Below, piece by piece: positions 17,246 through 24,401 of a stretch of DNA of 64,000 bases. The DNA is taken from the NCBI GenBank assembly GCA_017441925.1, contig JAFRUE010000005.1, positions 1 through 64,000 of the forward strand, written 5' to 3'. The translations under genes and the position numbers were made by a program. This stretch comes from Bacillota bacterium. Its GTDB lineage: Bacteria; Bacillota; Clostridia; Lachnospirales; Bianqueaceae. Position 1 is the first letter of the stretch. The number at the start of each line of letters is the position of its first letter. The notes under the pieces are model-generated. The model was not told the origin of the DNA and searched no databases. It saw nothing but the letters and a program-made list of their open reading frames with translations.

Positions 17246-17274
17246 ATTCTATATCATATAGTCTATTCTGTCAA
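17246..17274 (-). promoter_or_regulatory. Promoter B with embedded operator dyad
   Basis: On the minus strand TTGACA (17269-17274), 17-nt spacer, TAGAAT (17246-17251). The perfect dyad CTATAT-G-ATATAG (17249-17261) begins 7 nt after the -35 box. About 20 further bases downstream also match promoter A (ATAGA-ACTAA). It should drive 17094-15707 with a 150-nt leader. Confidence 0.75.
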
Positions 17275-17337
17275 GTACTTTTTTCAAGATTTTTTGTACA
17301 TCTTGATTATTGTTTCAAGCAGGGTCATAGGGACCTT

Positions 17338-17512
17338 GCCCCTGACAAGCTGTCTCTGTACCGTCAAATCTCCGGATTTGTACGTACAGGGGCGTTGCTT
17401 GTTACGACATCCGACCTGTAAGAGAATAAACGATCTGGGCCTGCGGCATTTTCTTAGCAAGCATCGCGGAATGGTCCCAAGCCCATTCCACAGTACCTTG
17501 GGGTGACCCCAA
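17338..17512. other. Cluster of inverted repeats, candidate oriT or structured RNA
   Basis: Three dyads in a row: GCCCCTG...CAGGGGC enclosing CTGTAC and CAAATC pairings with GATTTG and GTACAG (17338-17393); GGAATGG/CCATTCC (17468-17489); TTGGGG/CCCCAA with a 3-nt loop (17498-17512). No gene with a ribosome site covers it; a minus-strand frame of 99 codons (17402-17701) crosses it but starts inside the next promoter. Given the mobC gene without relaxase, an oriT served in trans is a reasonable guess. Confidence 0.4.
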
Positions 17513-17561
17513 ACCCCTCAGACAGCTATCCGATATATTTGTAGATTTTTTAAAATAGCCC

Positions 17562-17590
17562 TTGACACGGGAACATATGTTTGCTATAAT
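17562..17590 (+). promoter_or_regulatory. Consensus promoter for the Cys-rich protein
   Basis: TTGACA (17562-17567), 17-nt spacer, TATAAT (17585-17590): a perfect sigma-A promoter. The start codon it serves lies 185 bp further on, leaving a long leader. Confidence 0.85.
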
Positions 17591-17673
17591 CACTGCTGAA
17601 CTACAAACAATAACATATACGACTTTTAATCGCGCAAGCGGAGCAGGATCCTTAAGGACTGAAAAACTACCAG

Positions 17674-17747
17674 GCACCGTACGAGGTCGGATGTTGACCA
17701 AGGGATGAGTCTACCCTTTGGTCACTCCGATTCCGGCGGTGCTTTTT
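17674..17747 (+). terminator. Intrinsic terminator inside the leader, possible attenuator
   Basis: A stepped stem: GCACC/GGTGC (17674-17678 and 17738-17742), TCGGA/TCCGA, and GACCAAGGG/CCCTTTGGTC (17696-17704 and 17714-17723), followed by T5. It sits between a perfect promoter and the ribosome site of the next gene, so most transcripts should stop here unless an alternative fold or factor intervenes. Confidence 0.7.
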
Positions 17748-17774
17748 CGTATATGGAGAAAGGAGGCAATCAGG

Positions 17775-17996
17775 ATGCCGGGATTATCGAAGAAAGCAAG
17801 ACTCGAATGGGATTTCTTTATAAATCCGTCGACAGGCAGAAGAACTTATAACGAACTGTGCAGACAGTGCGTACAGAATTGCAAGCAGACTTTCCGTGCG
17901 GAGGTGATCTTTTGTCCGGTCTATATCAGCAAGCGTTCCAAAGGTGCGAAAACGGACCGTTTTGTCATTTCTGAGACGTTTGACGACCGGGGATGA
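17775..17996 (+). CDS. Small Cys-rich protein of mobile elements
   Basis: 73 residues, AAAGGAGG with 8-nt spacing. Core: RRTYNELCRQCVQNCKQTF then VIFCPVYISKR, that is C-x2-C-x3-C plus a fourth Cys, a likely small metal-binding site. The basic C-terminal third would suit nucleic-acid binding. Similar short proteins are common near transfer genes of clostridial elements, but I know of no assigned role. It is transcribed from a strong promoter through an intrinsic terminator, so its production is probably tightly controlled. Downstream 130 bp to the repeat block hold a small dyad (GTCTAA/TTAGAC) near 18105-18118 and nothing else. Confidence 0.75.
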   Translation: MPGLSKKARLEWDFFINPSTGRRTYNELCRQCVQNCKQTFRAEVIFCPVYISKRSKGAKTDRFVISETFDDRG

Positions 17997-18127
17997 TAAA
18001 TATACCGTTCCTGGTGTTTCCGACCGGCACAGGAGAAAAAACACGAAAAAACGCACCTAATTCAGACAGAAAAACTCAGAGCAGGAAAGATTCCCGAAAA
18101 CAAGTGTCTAATTTTAGACTAGTGCAG

Positions 18128-18319
18128 GGTTGAAATACACCTCTTCAAATCTCCGAATATATGAAGAGGTTTTATGGATCTGCTTGCTGAATAGGATTCT
18201 TTCCCTACGGCTGCGGCAGTCTTGTAAAGACTTTTTCAAAAAAACTTTTCAGGATACCCCCAAAAACGGGCTTCTGATGGCATTACTAGTGTGAGGATCT
18301 TTCTCTCACGGCTTTGAAA
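18128..18319. repeat. 190-bp dispersed repeat, copy 2
   Basis: Nearly identical to 1401-1593. Here it runs straight into the iteron region (GAAAGGAATGCC), whereas in the left element a 1.5-kb stretch with the VirE gene lies at the same point. The join falls at a short GAAA shared by both sides. Confidence 0.85.
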
Positions 18320-18327
18320 GGAATGCC

Positions 18328-18505
18328 GGTTGACAGGCGGTTGACGTCTTGGTAGACAGGCAGAAACCGCATAAACAGAGGCTTTTGCGGCTCTTAATTC
18401 TCCTGTCAACTGTCTACCTTAAGAAAAAAAGGAAAGAAAAAGAAGAGAGAAGAACAGGAACAATAAACAAAGTCTTTAGGGCCGGTTGACATCAATCGGT
18501 TGACA
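18328..18505. repeat. Iteron-like GGTTGACA repeats, second set
   Basis: GGTTGACA at 18328-18335, 18484-18491 and 18498-18505; GGTTGACG at 18339-18346; GGTAGACA just after; inverted forms TGTCAAC and TGTCTACC at 18403-18418. Spacing mirrors 3127-3303. No replication gene accompanies this set. Confidence 0.6.
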
Positions 18506-18665
18506 AGATACAGGATCCTTTTTCCCTTTTCTCAGGTAGTGCCCTTTAAATCCGGACAGAAAAGAACCGGGCCTGCAGTACTCGAGTAAAAGAATCGCGA
18601 ACGTACACAATGCCCGTACTTATCTGGAAATCCCCTGAAATCCTTAACAGAAAGGAGGTGAGGCA

Positions 18666-18986
18666 ATGGGAGCGTTAACAGCCCGTCCGCACGAAGTCCA
18701 TCTACGGCTCAGCGAGGAAGAGTACAGAGTCCTGGAAAGAAACAGAGCGAAATGCAGGCTTTCTCAGCAGACTTATCTGAGAAAGATGTGTCTGAACGAA
18801 AAGCCGAAAGAACATCCGCCTGTAGAGTTCTTTCAGCTGCTGAACATTCTGGATAAGATCAAGGATGAACTGTACAGGATAGCTGTAATTGCCGAAAAGA
18901 TTGGCCAGATAGACCAGGCCATGTATTGGCAGAACATAAAAAAGTTGGACAATCAGATAAGTGATCTTTTCAGGCAGTTTTACTAA
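18666..18986 (+). CDS. MobC-like relaxosome accessory protein, second copy
   Basis: 106 residues with AAAGGAGGTGAG. Residues 1-60 differ from the copy at 3462-3785 at only about six positions; residues 61-106 are quite different (LNILDKIKDELYRIAVIAEK), though the helix with a conserved I-A-x-x-A pattern persists. The ribbon-helix-helix DNA-binding half is thus conserved while the half that contacts the partner has been replaced. Again no relaxase is present. The integrase gene starts 68 bp later. Confidence 0.8.
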   Translation: MGALTARPHEVHLRLSEEEYRVLERNRAKCRLSQQTYLRKMCLNEKPKEHPPVEFFQLLNILDKIKDELYRIAVIAEKIGQIDQAMYWQNIKKLDNQISDLFRQFY

Positions 18987-19053
18987 AGAAATAAAAAAAA
19001 TAACCAATCGGTTATACAGGATTCCAAATTATTACTCAAAAGAAGGAGGTGAG

Positions 19054-20349
19054 ATGATGATCGATGTGATGGCACTGGCAAAACAGAATAATCCTGATTT
19101 AATAGTGTCAATGTTGGAAAAAAATGGTATAATAACTCCTGACGATGCCTGTGCCATCATCCATATGACACATAAGCAAAAAGTAATGGAAAGACATAAC
19201 CACAGAATTACACAGGGAGGTGGGAAGGACAAGCGCTGGTTCACGAGAATCGATACACCTGAGACGAAGAATAAACTCCTGGCTGCTTCTTCAGAAGAAT
19301 CGTTGTACGAAAAGCTCTATGATTTCTATTTTGAGTCTGAGATCCGTTTTCAGAGTATATCACTGCTCGATCTGTATCCGGAATGGCTGCGGTACAAATA
19401 TGAGACCAGCAACCGTCCCAACAATGTACGTCGGATCGATACGGATTTCAAAAAGTACTTTCTGGATGAAGCTGTCTCGCAGGAGATCCTGACAAAACCG
19501 TTAGCGGAGATCTCTGCCTACGATCTGAAGTTCTGGGCAGCCCGCCTGGTCAAGAAATACGGAATGACCAAAAAGCAGTTCGGCAACGTGATCATTCCAC
19601 TCCGACAGGGAATCGATATGCTGGTCGACCAGGGACTGTTTCCATCGAATCCTACACGGACCGTACGGTTTGACCAGAGCATCTTCCGGCAGACAGGTCC
19701 GAAGAAACTCTCTGACACGCAGGTTTTCTATCCGGATGAAACGGAACAGATCCTGAAATGTGCTTTGGAGAAAGCCCGCAAGACAAAAGATGAGTCCTTT
19801 ATCTCTATCATCATCTGTGCCTATACCGGAGTGCGTCCCGGAGAATGTGCAGGATTATCCTTCGATGACTTTGACCGAAAGACAAATCGGGTTCTGATCC
19901 ATCGTTCTCTGGCTGCGAAGCAGGAGCTTCTTCCGGACGGCACCTGGTCTGCCCGCACGTATGAGATTCAGGAGTATCTGAAGAAGAACGCAAAACCACG
20001 TATTATCACCGTGCCCGACATCTGTTTTGACATGGTTGACGAGATCCGGAGCATACTGAAGGATAAGGGTATTGAACGAAAGTACCTGTTCGATATTGAA
20101 ACTCCGAACAACATCGAGATGAAGCTCTACCGGATCTGTGATCATCTGCAGATCCCGCGAAGATCTCCAAACAAGCTTCGTATGACCTATGTCTCGACGC
20201 TGCTCAATCACAACTTTGATCTCGATTTTGTCAGACAGCAGGCTGGCCATAGTACTTTGCAGACAACTCTGAACCACTACACCTATTCCACTACCCGACA
20301 GGAAACACTGGTTCAACAGCTCAACGCTTCCGTAGGAAAAGGGTTGTAA
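19054..20349 (+). CDS. Tyrosine recombinase/integrase of the right element
   Basis: 431 residues; start at ATG 19054 behind AAGAAGGAGGTGAG (a second ATG follows at once). Catalytic residues: Arg in CAYTGVRPGECAGLSFDD, Arg in SPNKLRMTYVSTLLN (Asn where most have the first His), His in VRQQAGHSTLQTT and Tyr in LNHYTYS. The N-terminal GIITPDD segment aligns with the left integrase, but most of the protein is divergent, so the two elements carry different recombinases for one target. The stop lies 78 bp before the tRNA-Ser att site. Confidence 0.93.
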   Translation: MMIDVMALAKQNNPDLIVSMLEKNGIITPDDACAIIHMTHKQKVMERHNHRITQGGGKDKRWFTRIDTPETKNKLLAASSEESLYEKLYDFYFESEIRFQSISLLDLYPEWLRYKYETSNRPNNVRRIDTDFKKYFLDEAVSQEILTKPLAEISAYDLKFWAARLVKKYGMTKKQFGNVIIPLRQGIDMLVDQGLFPSNPTRTVRFDQSIFRQTGPKKLSDTQVFYPDETEQILKCALEKARKTKDESFISIIICAYTGVRPGECAGLSFDDFDRKTNRVLIHRSLAAKQELLPDGTWSARTYEIQEYLKKNAKPRIITVPDICFDMVDEIRSILKDKGIERKYLFDIETPNNIEMKLYRICDHLQIPRRSPNKLRMTYVSTLLNHNFDLDFVRQQAGHSTLQTTLNHYTYSTTRQETLVQQLNASVGKGL

Positions 20350-20385
20350 CACGAAACACCGGATTTGTAACACACCTTGTGACAC

Positions 20386-20412
20386 AAAAAAATCCGCTGT
20401 TTAAGCGGATTT
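20386..20412. terminator. Bidirectional hairpin between integrase and tRNA
   Basis: AATCCGCT/AAGCGGATT with a 4-nt loop, seven A before and three to four T after. It would separate the integrase from the convergent tRNA-Ser transcript. Confidence 0.65.
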
Positions 20413-20426
20413 CGAAAGGTTTTCAG

Positions 20427-20448
20427 AACGGAGAAGGAGGGATTTGGA
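20427..20448. repeat. att site within tRNA-Ser
   Basis: The 22 bases shared with 5302-5323. They include the last 19 bases of the tRNA, so integration rebuilds a complete gene. Confidence 0.85.
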
Positions 20449-20516
20449 CCCTCGCGCCGGTTCCCCGGCCTACGCCCTTAGCAGGGGCGCCTCTTCGGCC
20501 ACTTGAGTACTTCTCC
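20430..20516 (-). tRNA. tRNA-Ser(GCU)
   Basis: 87 nt read on the minus strand: acceptor GGAGAAG/CTTCTCC, D-arm CTC/GAG, anticodon loop CTGCTAA (anticodon GCT), a long variable arm typical of tRNA-Ser, T-arm GAGGG/CCCTC. No encoded CCA. It is the integration target of both elements and remains intact. Confidence 0.95.
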
Positions 20517-20554
20517 ATGGCTTACGGCGCTAGCTGTCAAGAACTAGCTTCTAT

Positions 20555-20584
20555 ATTATACACAAGACCCGCTGGGTTTGTCAA
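20555..20584 (-). promoter_or_regulatory. tRNA-Ser promoter
   Basis: On the minus strand TTGACA (20579-20584), 18-nt spacer, TATAAT (20555-20560), 39 bp before the tRNA. Confidence 0.8.
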
Positions 20585-20614
20585 TAACAATTTTATCCAT
20601 AAGGAGTCAAAATC

Positions 20615-23251
20615 ATGGAAATCTACAATGTACAGATCAATCATCTGCAGGATCCGGTCGGATACCGCATGCAGCGCACCGTACTCTCCTGGAAGGTCCG
20701 CGGCGCAAAGGGTAAGAAGCAGGCTGCGGCCCGCGCGGTGGTCGCCGCAGATCCCGGTATGCAGCAGATCCTGTTCGATACCGACATGACGGCGGATGCT
20801 GACAGTCTGGCCTGGGATCTGCCGCTTGAGCTTAAGCCCCGCACCAGATATTATTTTACTGTGACGGTCAAAAGCGATGCCGGCGAAACTGCAGTGAGCG
20901 CTGTACATTTCTTCGAAACAGGTAAGATGGACGAGGCCTGGACCGGCCGCTGGATCAGCTGTGATTCAAACGAGCCGCGTCATCCGGTCTTTGAAAAAGC
21001 CGTCTCCCCGGCTAAAGCTGTCGCGTCCGCGCGGCTCTACATCAGCGGTCTGGGACTGTATGAAGCTTATTATGACGGCGTCCGGATCGGTGACGAGCAT
21101 CTTACGCCCTACTGCAATGATTACAGCCAGTGGGTGCAGGTTCAGACATACGACGTGACAGAGCTCATGCAGAAAGGCGCTGCCGCGGTCGGTAATGCTC
21201 CTGTTGATTCCGTTCCGGTCGATGATGTGCCGGTGGACGCAGTTCTCGGCGACCGCAGTGCGGGCACACTGTCCGTACTCCTTGGAAACGGCTGGTACAA
21301 AGGCCGTTTCGGCTTCAAGGATATCGGGCGGGTCGGTTATTTCGGCGATACGTGGAAGCTGCTCGCTGAGCTGCATATCCGTTATACTGACGGTACAGAG
21401 GAGGTCATCGGAACAGACGAGAGCTGGACGGTACGCCGCTCTACACTCACTTTCTCCAACATCTATGACGGTGAGCACAGGGACGATACCCTGCCCGAGC
21501 TGCCTGCTGAGAAAGCATTCTTTACCGACGCGCCGGAAGGCAGGCTGACCGACCGCATGAGCACTCCTGTCCGTGTCCGCGAAACGTTTATTCCGGCCGA
21601 GCTGATCCATACGCCAAAGGGCGAGCTTGTTTTCGACATGGGGCAGGAATTTACCGGCATTTTCCGGCTGAAAGTATCTGCTCCGAAAGGAAACGTCATC
21701 CATATCCAAACCGGCGAGATCCTGCAGAACGGCTGTTTCTACAATGATAATCTCCGTTCCGCCAAATCCGAATATTTCTTCACCTCCAACGGCGAAACCG
21801 TCCTGCTGCAGCCGCATTTCACCTTCTACGGCTATCGCTATGTCAAGATCGAGGGCATTCCGGATCTGCGCAAGGAGGATTTTATCGGACTCGCGCTCTA
21901 CAGTGAGATTCCGGACCGCGGAACCATGAGCACAGGTCACGAACTGCTCAACAGGTTCCTTTCCAACGTACGCTGGGGACTGCGCAGCAATTTTGTAGAC
22001 GTGCCGACCGACTGCCCGCAGCGTGACGAGAGAATGGGCTGGACAGGCGACGCGCAGGTCTTCTCCCCGACGGCTAGCTATCTCGTGGATACTTATGCTT
22101 TCTATGCGAAATATCTGTACGACATGTATCAGGAGCAGCTGATCATGGACGGTATGGTGCCGAATGTTGTGCCTGCGTGCGGTCTTGACGGTACCGCAAC
22201 GGTATGGGGCGACGCGGCCTGCATCATGCCGTGGAATCTGTATCTCTTCTATGGCGATGTTCACATTCTGGAGGATCAGTATGAGAGCATGAAAGCCTGG
22301 GTGGAATACATCCGCCGTGTCGACGGGACGGATCACCACTGGAGAGACGTTTTCCACTTCGGCGACTGGCTCGCGCTTGATAATATGCACGACAATCCGG
22401 AAGAAGTCCGCGGCGCGACAGACGTCGCCTTTATCGCGAATCTGTATTATGCCGTCAGTGCGGAGCTTGTTTCCAAGGCCGCTCATGTGCTCGGCAAAGC
22501 CGATGACGAGGCTGCCTACCGCGTACTTGCCGACGAGCAGTTCCGCGCTGTTAAAGAAGAATTCTACAGTGTCACCGGACGCTGCTGCATCAAGACGCAG
22601 ACCGCGCTGCTCCTGACCCTCAAATATCACCTCTCCGACAATGTCGAACTGACCAAAAAACAGCTCGCCCAGCTCTTTGCGGACGCAGGCGACAAGCTCC
22701 GGACCGGTTTTGTCGGCACTCCGCTCATGTGCAAGATCCTCTCCGACAACGGAATGGAGAACCTCGCCTGGAAACTTCTGCTGAACGAGGATTATCCGGG
22801 CTGGCTGCATGAGATCAAACTCGGCGCGACGACTGTCTGGGAGCGCTGGAACAGCATTCTCGATGACGGGACGATCTCCGGCACCAGTATGAACAGCATG
22901 AACCACTATGCGTACGGATCCGTCGTGGAATGGATGTTCCGCCGCATTGCAGGTCTTGACGTTGGCACGGAGCTTCCGGACGGAAGCCCTGCCGCCGGCT
23001 GCCGCTTCATGAAGATCGCACCGGCCCTGCATCCCGATCTGGGACATCAGGAGACAGTCTATGACTCACCGGCAGGCGAATACAAGAGCAGCTGGTTTCT
23101 TACGGATCCGTCCCATGTGACGGTCTCCGTGACAGTGCCTTTCGGCTGCTGCGCGGCTCTGACCCTGCCCGGTAAGAAAAACGATGCAAAGATCGCCCTC
23201 GACGCCGGCACTTACACCTATTCCTACGAGCTGGAGCAGGCTGTTGAATAA
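20615..23251 (+). CDS. Alpha-L-rhamnosidase, GH78
   Basis: 878 residues, start behind TAAGGAG. Domain order fits GH78: N-terminal beta domains, the SGLGLYEAYYDGVRIGDEHL segment (residues about 145-165), the catalytic (alpha/alpha)6 barrel with DVPTDCPQRDERMGWTGDAQ (near residue 465) holding the catalytic acid region, FGDWLA, and TTVWERWNSI near residue 745, then a C-terminal beta-sandwich. No signal peptide, so rhamnosides are cut inside the cell. It is monocistronic beside a tRNA; a second putative rhamnosidase lies at 28210-30789. Confidence 0.93.
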   Translation: MEIYNVQINHLQDPVGYRMQRTVLSWKVRGAKGKKQAAARAVVAADPGMQQILFDTDMTADADSLAWDLPLELKPRTRYYFTVTVKSDAGETAVSAVHFFETGKMDEAWTGRWISCDSNEPRHPVFEKAVSPAKAVASARLYISGLGLYEAYYDGVRIGDEHLTPYCNDYSQWVQVQTYDVTELMQKGAAAVGNAPVDSVPVDDVPVDAVLGDRSAGTLSVLLGNGWYKGRFGFKDIGRVGYFGDTWKLLAELHIRYTDGTEEVIGTDESWTVRRSTLTFSNIYDGEHRDDTLPELPAEKAFFTDAPEGRLTDRMSTPVRVRETFIPAELIHTPKGELVFDMGQEFTGIFRLKVSAPKGNVIHIQTGEILQNGCFYNDNLRSAKSEYFFTSNGETVLLQPHFTFYGYRYVKIEGIPDLRKEDFIGLALYSEIPDRGTMSTGHELLNRFLSNVRWGLRSNFVDVPTDCPQRDERMGWTGDAQVFSPTASYLVDTYAFYAKYLYDMYQEQLIMDGMVPNVVPACGLDGTATVWGDAACIMPWNLYLFYGDVHILEDQYESMKAWVEYIRRVDGTDHHWRDVFHFGDWLALDNMHDNPEEVRGATDVAFIANLYYAVSAELVSKAAHVLGKADDEAAYRVLADEQFRAVKEEFYSVTGRCCIKTQTALLLTLKYHLSDNVELTKKQLAQLFADAGDKLRTGFVGTPLMCKILSDNGMENLAWKLLLNEDYPGWLHEIKLGATTVWERWNSILDDGTISGTSMNSMNHYAYGSVVEWMFRRIAGLDVGTELPDGSPAAGCRFMKIAPALHPDLGHQETVYDSPAGEYKSSWFLTDPSHVTVSVTVPFGCCAALTLPGKKNDAKIALDAGTYTYSYELEQAVE

Positions 23252-23284
23252 GTCCCTCGGAAGCTCTGCACACAGCTGTGCGGC

Positions 23285-23313
23285 TTGACATTTTACCCGG
23301 TATCCGATATAGT
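23285..23313 (+). promoter_or_regulatory. Promoter of the patatin gene
   Basis: TTGACA (23285-23290), 17-nt spacer, TATAGT (23308-23313), 53 bp before the start codon. Confidence 0.65.
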
Positions 23314-23365
23314 AGATTAAAGGATAATATCGGAAATCATCAAAGTCATCAGGAGTGAGAACAAT

Positions 23366-24397
23366 ATGGAAGAACTCACAAATACCACTATAAATGAGAT
23401 CCCCATTGAAGAGATCTCTGTCGATGAGAATCCCGTCGACGCGAACCCCGTTGATGAGAACTCTGCCGACGTGAGCCCTGTCGACGAAAACTCGTGGGGG
23501 CTTGTCCTCTCGGGCGGCGGCGGCAAAGGCGCTTATCAGGTCGGTGTGTGGCGCGCGTTATGTGAGCTTGGGTGGGATACCCGCATCAAGGCAATCTCCG
23601 GCGCTTCGGTCGGCGCGCTGAATGCTGTGCTCCTTTCCAGCGTCTCCGAACCGCGCGCAGAGGTCATCTGGAAGAGCATCACGCCGCTGCAGTTCCTTGA
23701 TATCGATCTCCCGCTGCAGGGGGACGGGATTTTCTCCCGGGAAGGTCTGACGCAGCTGATCCAGGCCAATCTCGATCTCTCCAGGATCAAGGACAATCCG
23801 GTGGATCTGTATGCGGATACTTCTCAGCTGGAGGAAGACGGTCATTATATCACCCGTTACTACCACCTGAACGAGAAGAATGCCATGGAAATCCAGCAGA
23901 TCCTGCTCGCTTCCTCGGCGATCCCTATTGCCTACCCCTCTGTCATGATCGACGGCCGGCCGCAGCGGGACGGAGGATATACCACGCCCTACCCTGTCAA
24001 ACCGCTCCGCGACCTAGGCCTGAAGAAAATCCTTGTCGTAGCGATCAGCCTAACAGATTTTGATCCGCGCTTCTATCCGGATCTTGATTTCACCGTCATC
24101 AAGCCGAGCCGCGACATCGGATACCTGCTGGACGGAACGCTTGATTTCAGCGCAAAAGGCGCTCAGTTCCGCATGGAGCTCGGTTATTACGATGCCCTGC
24201 GCACGCTCCGCGCTTATGAATCCGGTGAGCTGGGCGATCCGCAATACGCAAAAGCCCATGCCATCAATGCGGAGACGGATTACCAGCAGATCCAGGTAGA
24301 AATGCGCAAACAGCAGCTCAGCCAGAACGTCGATGAACACAAAAACAAGCTGGATGAAATTCTGAAGAAATACGGGATCAAAGATCTCGACCTGTAA
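23366..24397 (+). CDS. Patatin-like phospholipase
   Basis: 343 residues. The catalytic fold shows the oxyanion loop LVLSGGGGKGAYQVG, the nucleophile elbow GASVG (Ser near residue 80) and the Asp of DGGY near residue 203. No signal peptide or membrane span; patatins hydrolyse acyl chains of membrane lipids from the cytosolic side. The first 45 residues are unusual: an acidic tail of repeated (S/N)VDEN(P/S)-type pentapeptides, probably grown by slippage. The glycosyltransferase gene follows after 4 bp, so the two form an operon for membrane-lipid turnover (inference). Confidence 0.9.
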   Translation: MEELTNTTINEIPIEEISVDENPVDANPVDENSADVSPVDENSWGLVLSGGGGKGAYQVGVWRALCELGWDTRIKAISGASVGALNAVLLSSVSEPRAEVIWKSITPLQFLDIDLPLQGDGIFSREGLTQLIQANLDLSRIKDNPVDLYADTSQLEEDGHYITRYYHLNEKNAMEIQQILLASSAIPIAYPSVMIDGRPQRDGGYTTPYPVKPLRDLGLKKILVVAISLTDFDPRFYPDLDFTVIKPSRDIGYLLDGTLDFSAKGAQFRMELGYYDALRTLRAYESGELGDPQYAKAHAINAETDYQQIQVEMRKQQLSQNVDEHKNKLDEILKKYGIKDLDL

Positions 24398-24401
24398 TAA
24401 A

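Noticed and set aside
17402-17701. 99-codon minus-strand frame
   Set aside because: Begins inside the leader and promoter of the divergent Cys-rich gene and spans three dyads; no ribosome site, so probably not a gene.
20966-23047. Antisense frame of 693 codons
   Set aside because: Shadow of the GH78 gene; biased codon use of the sense strand leaves antisense frames open.
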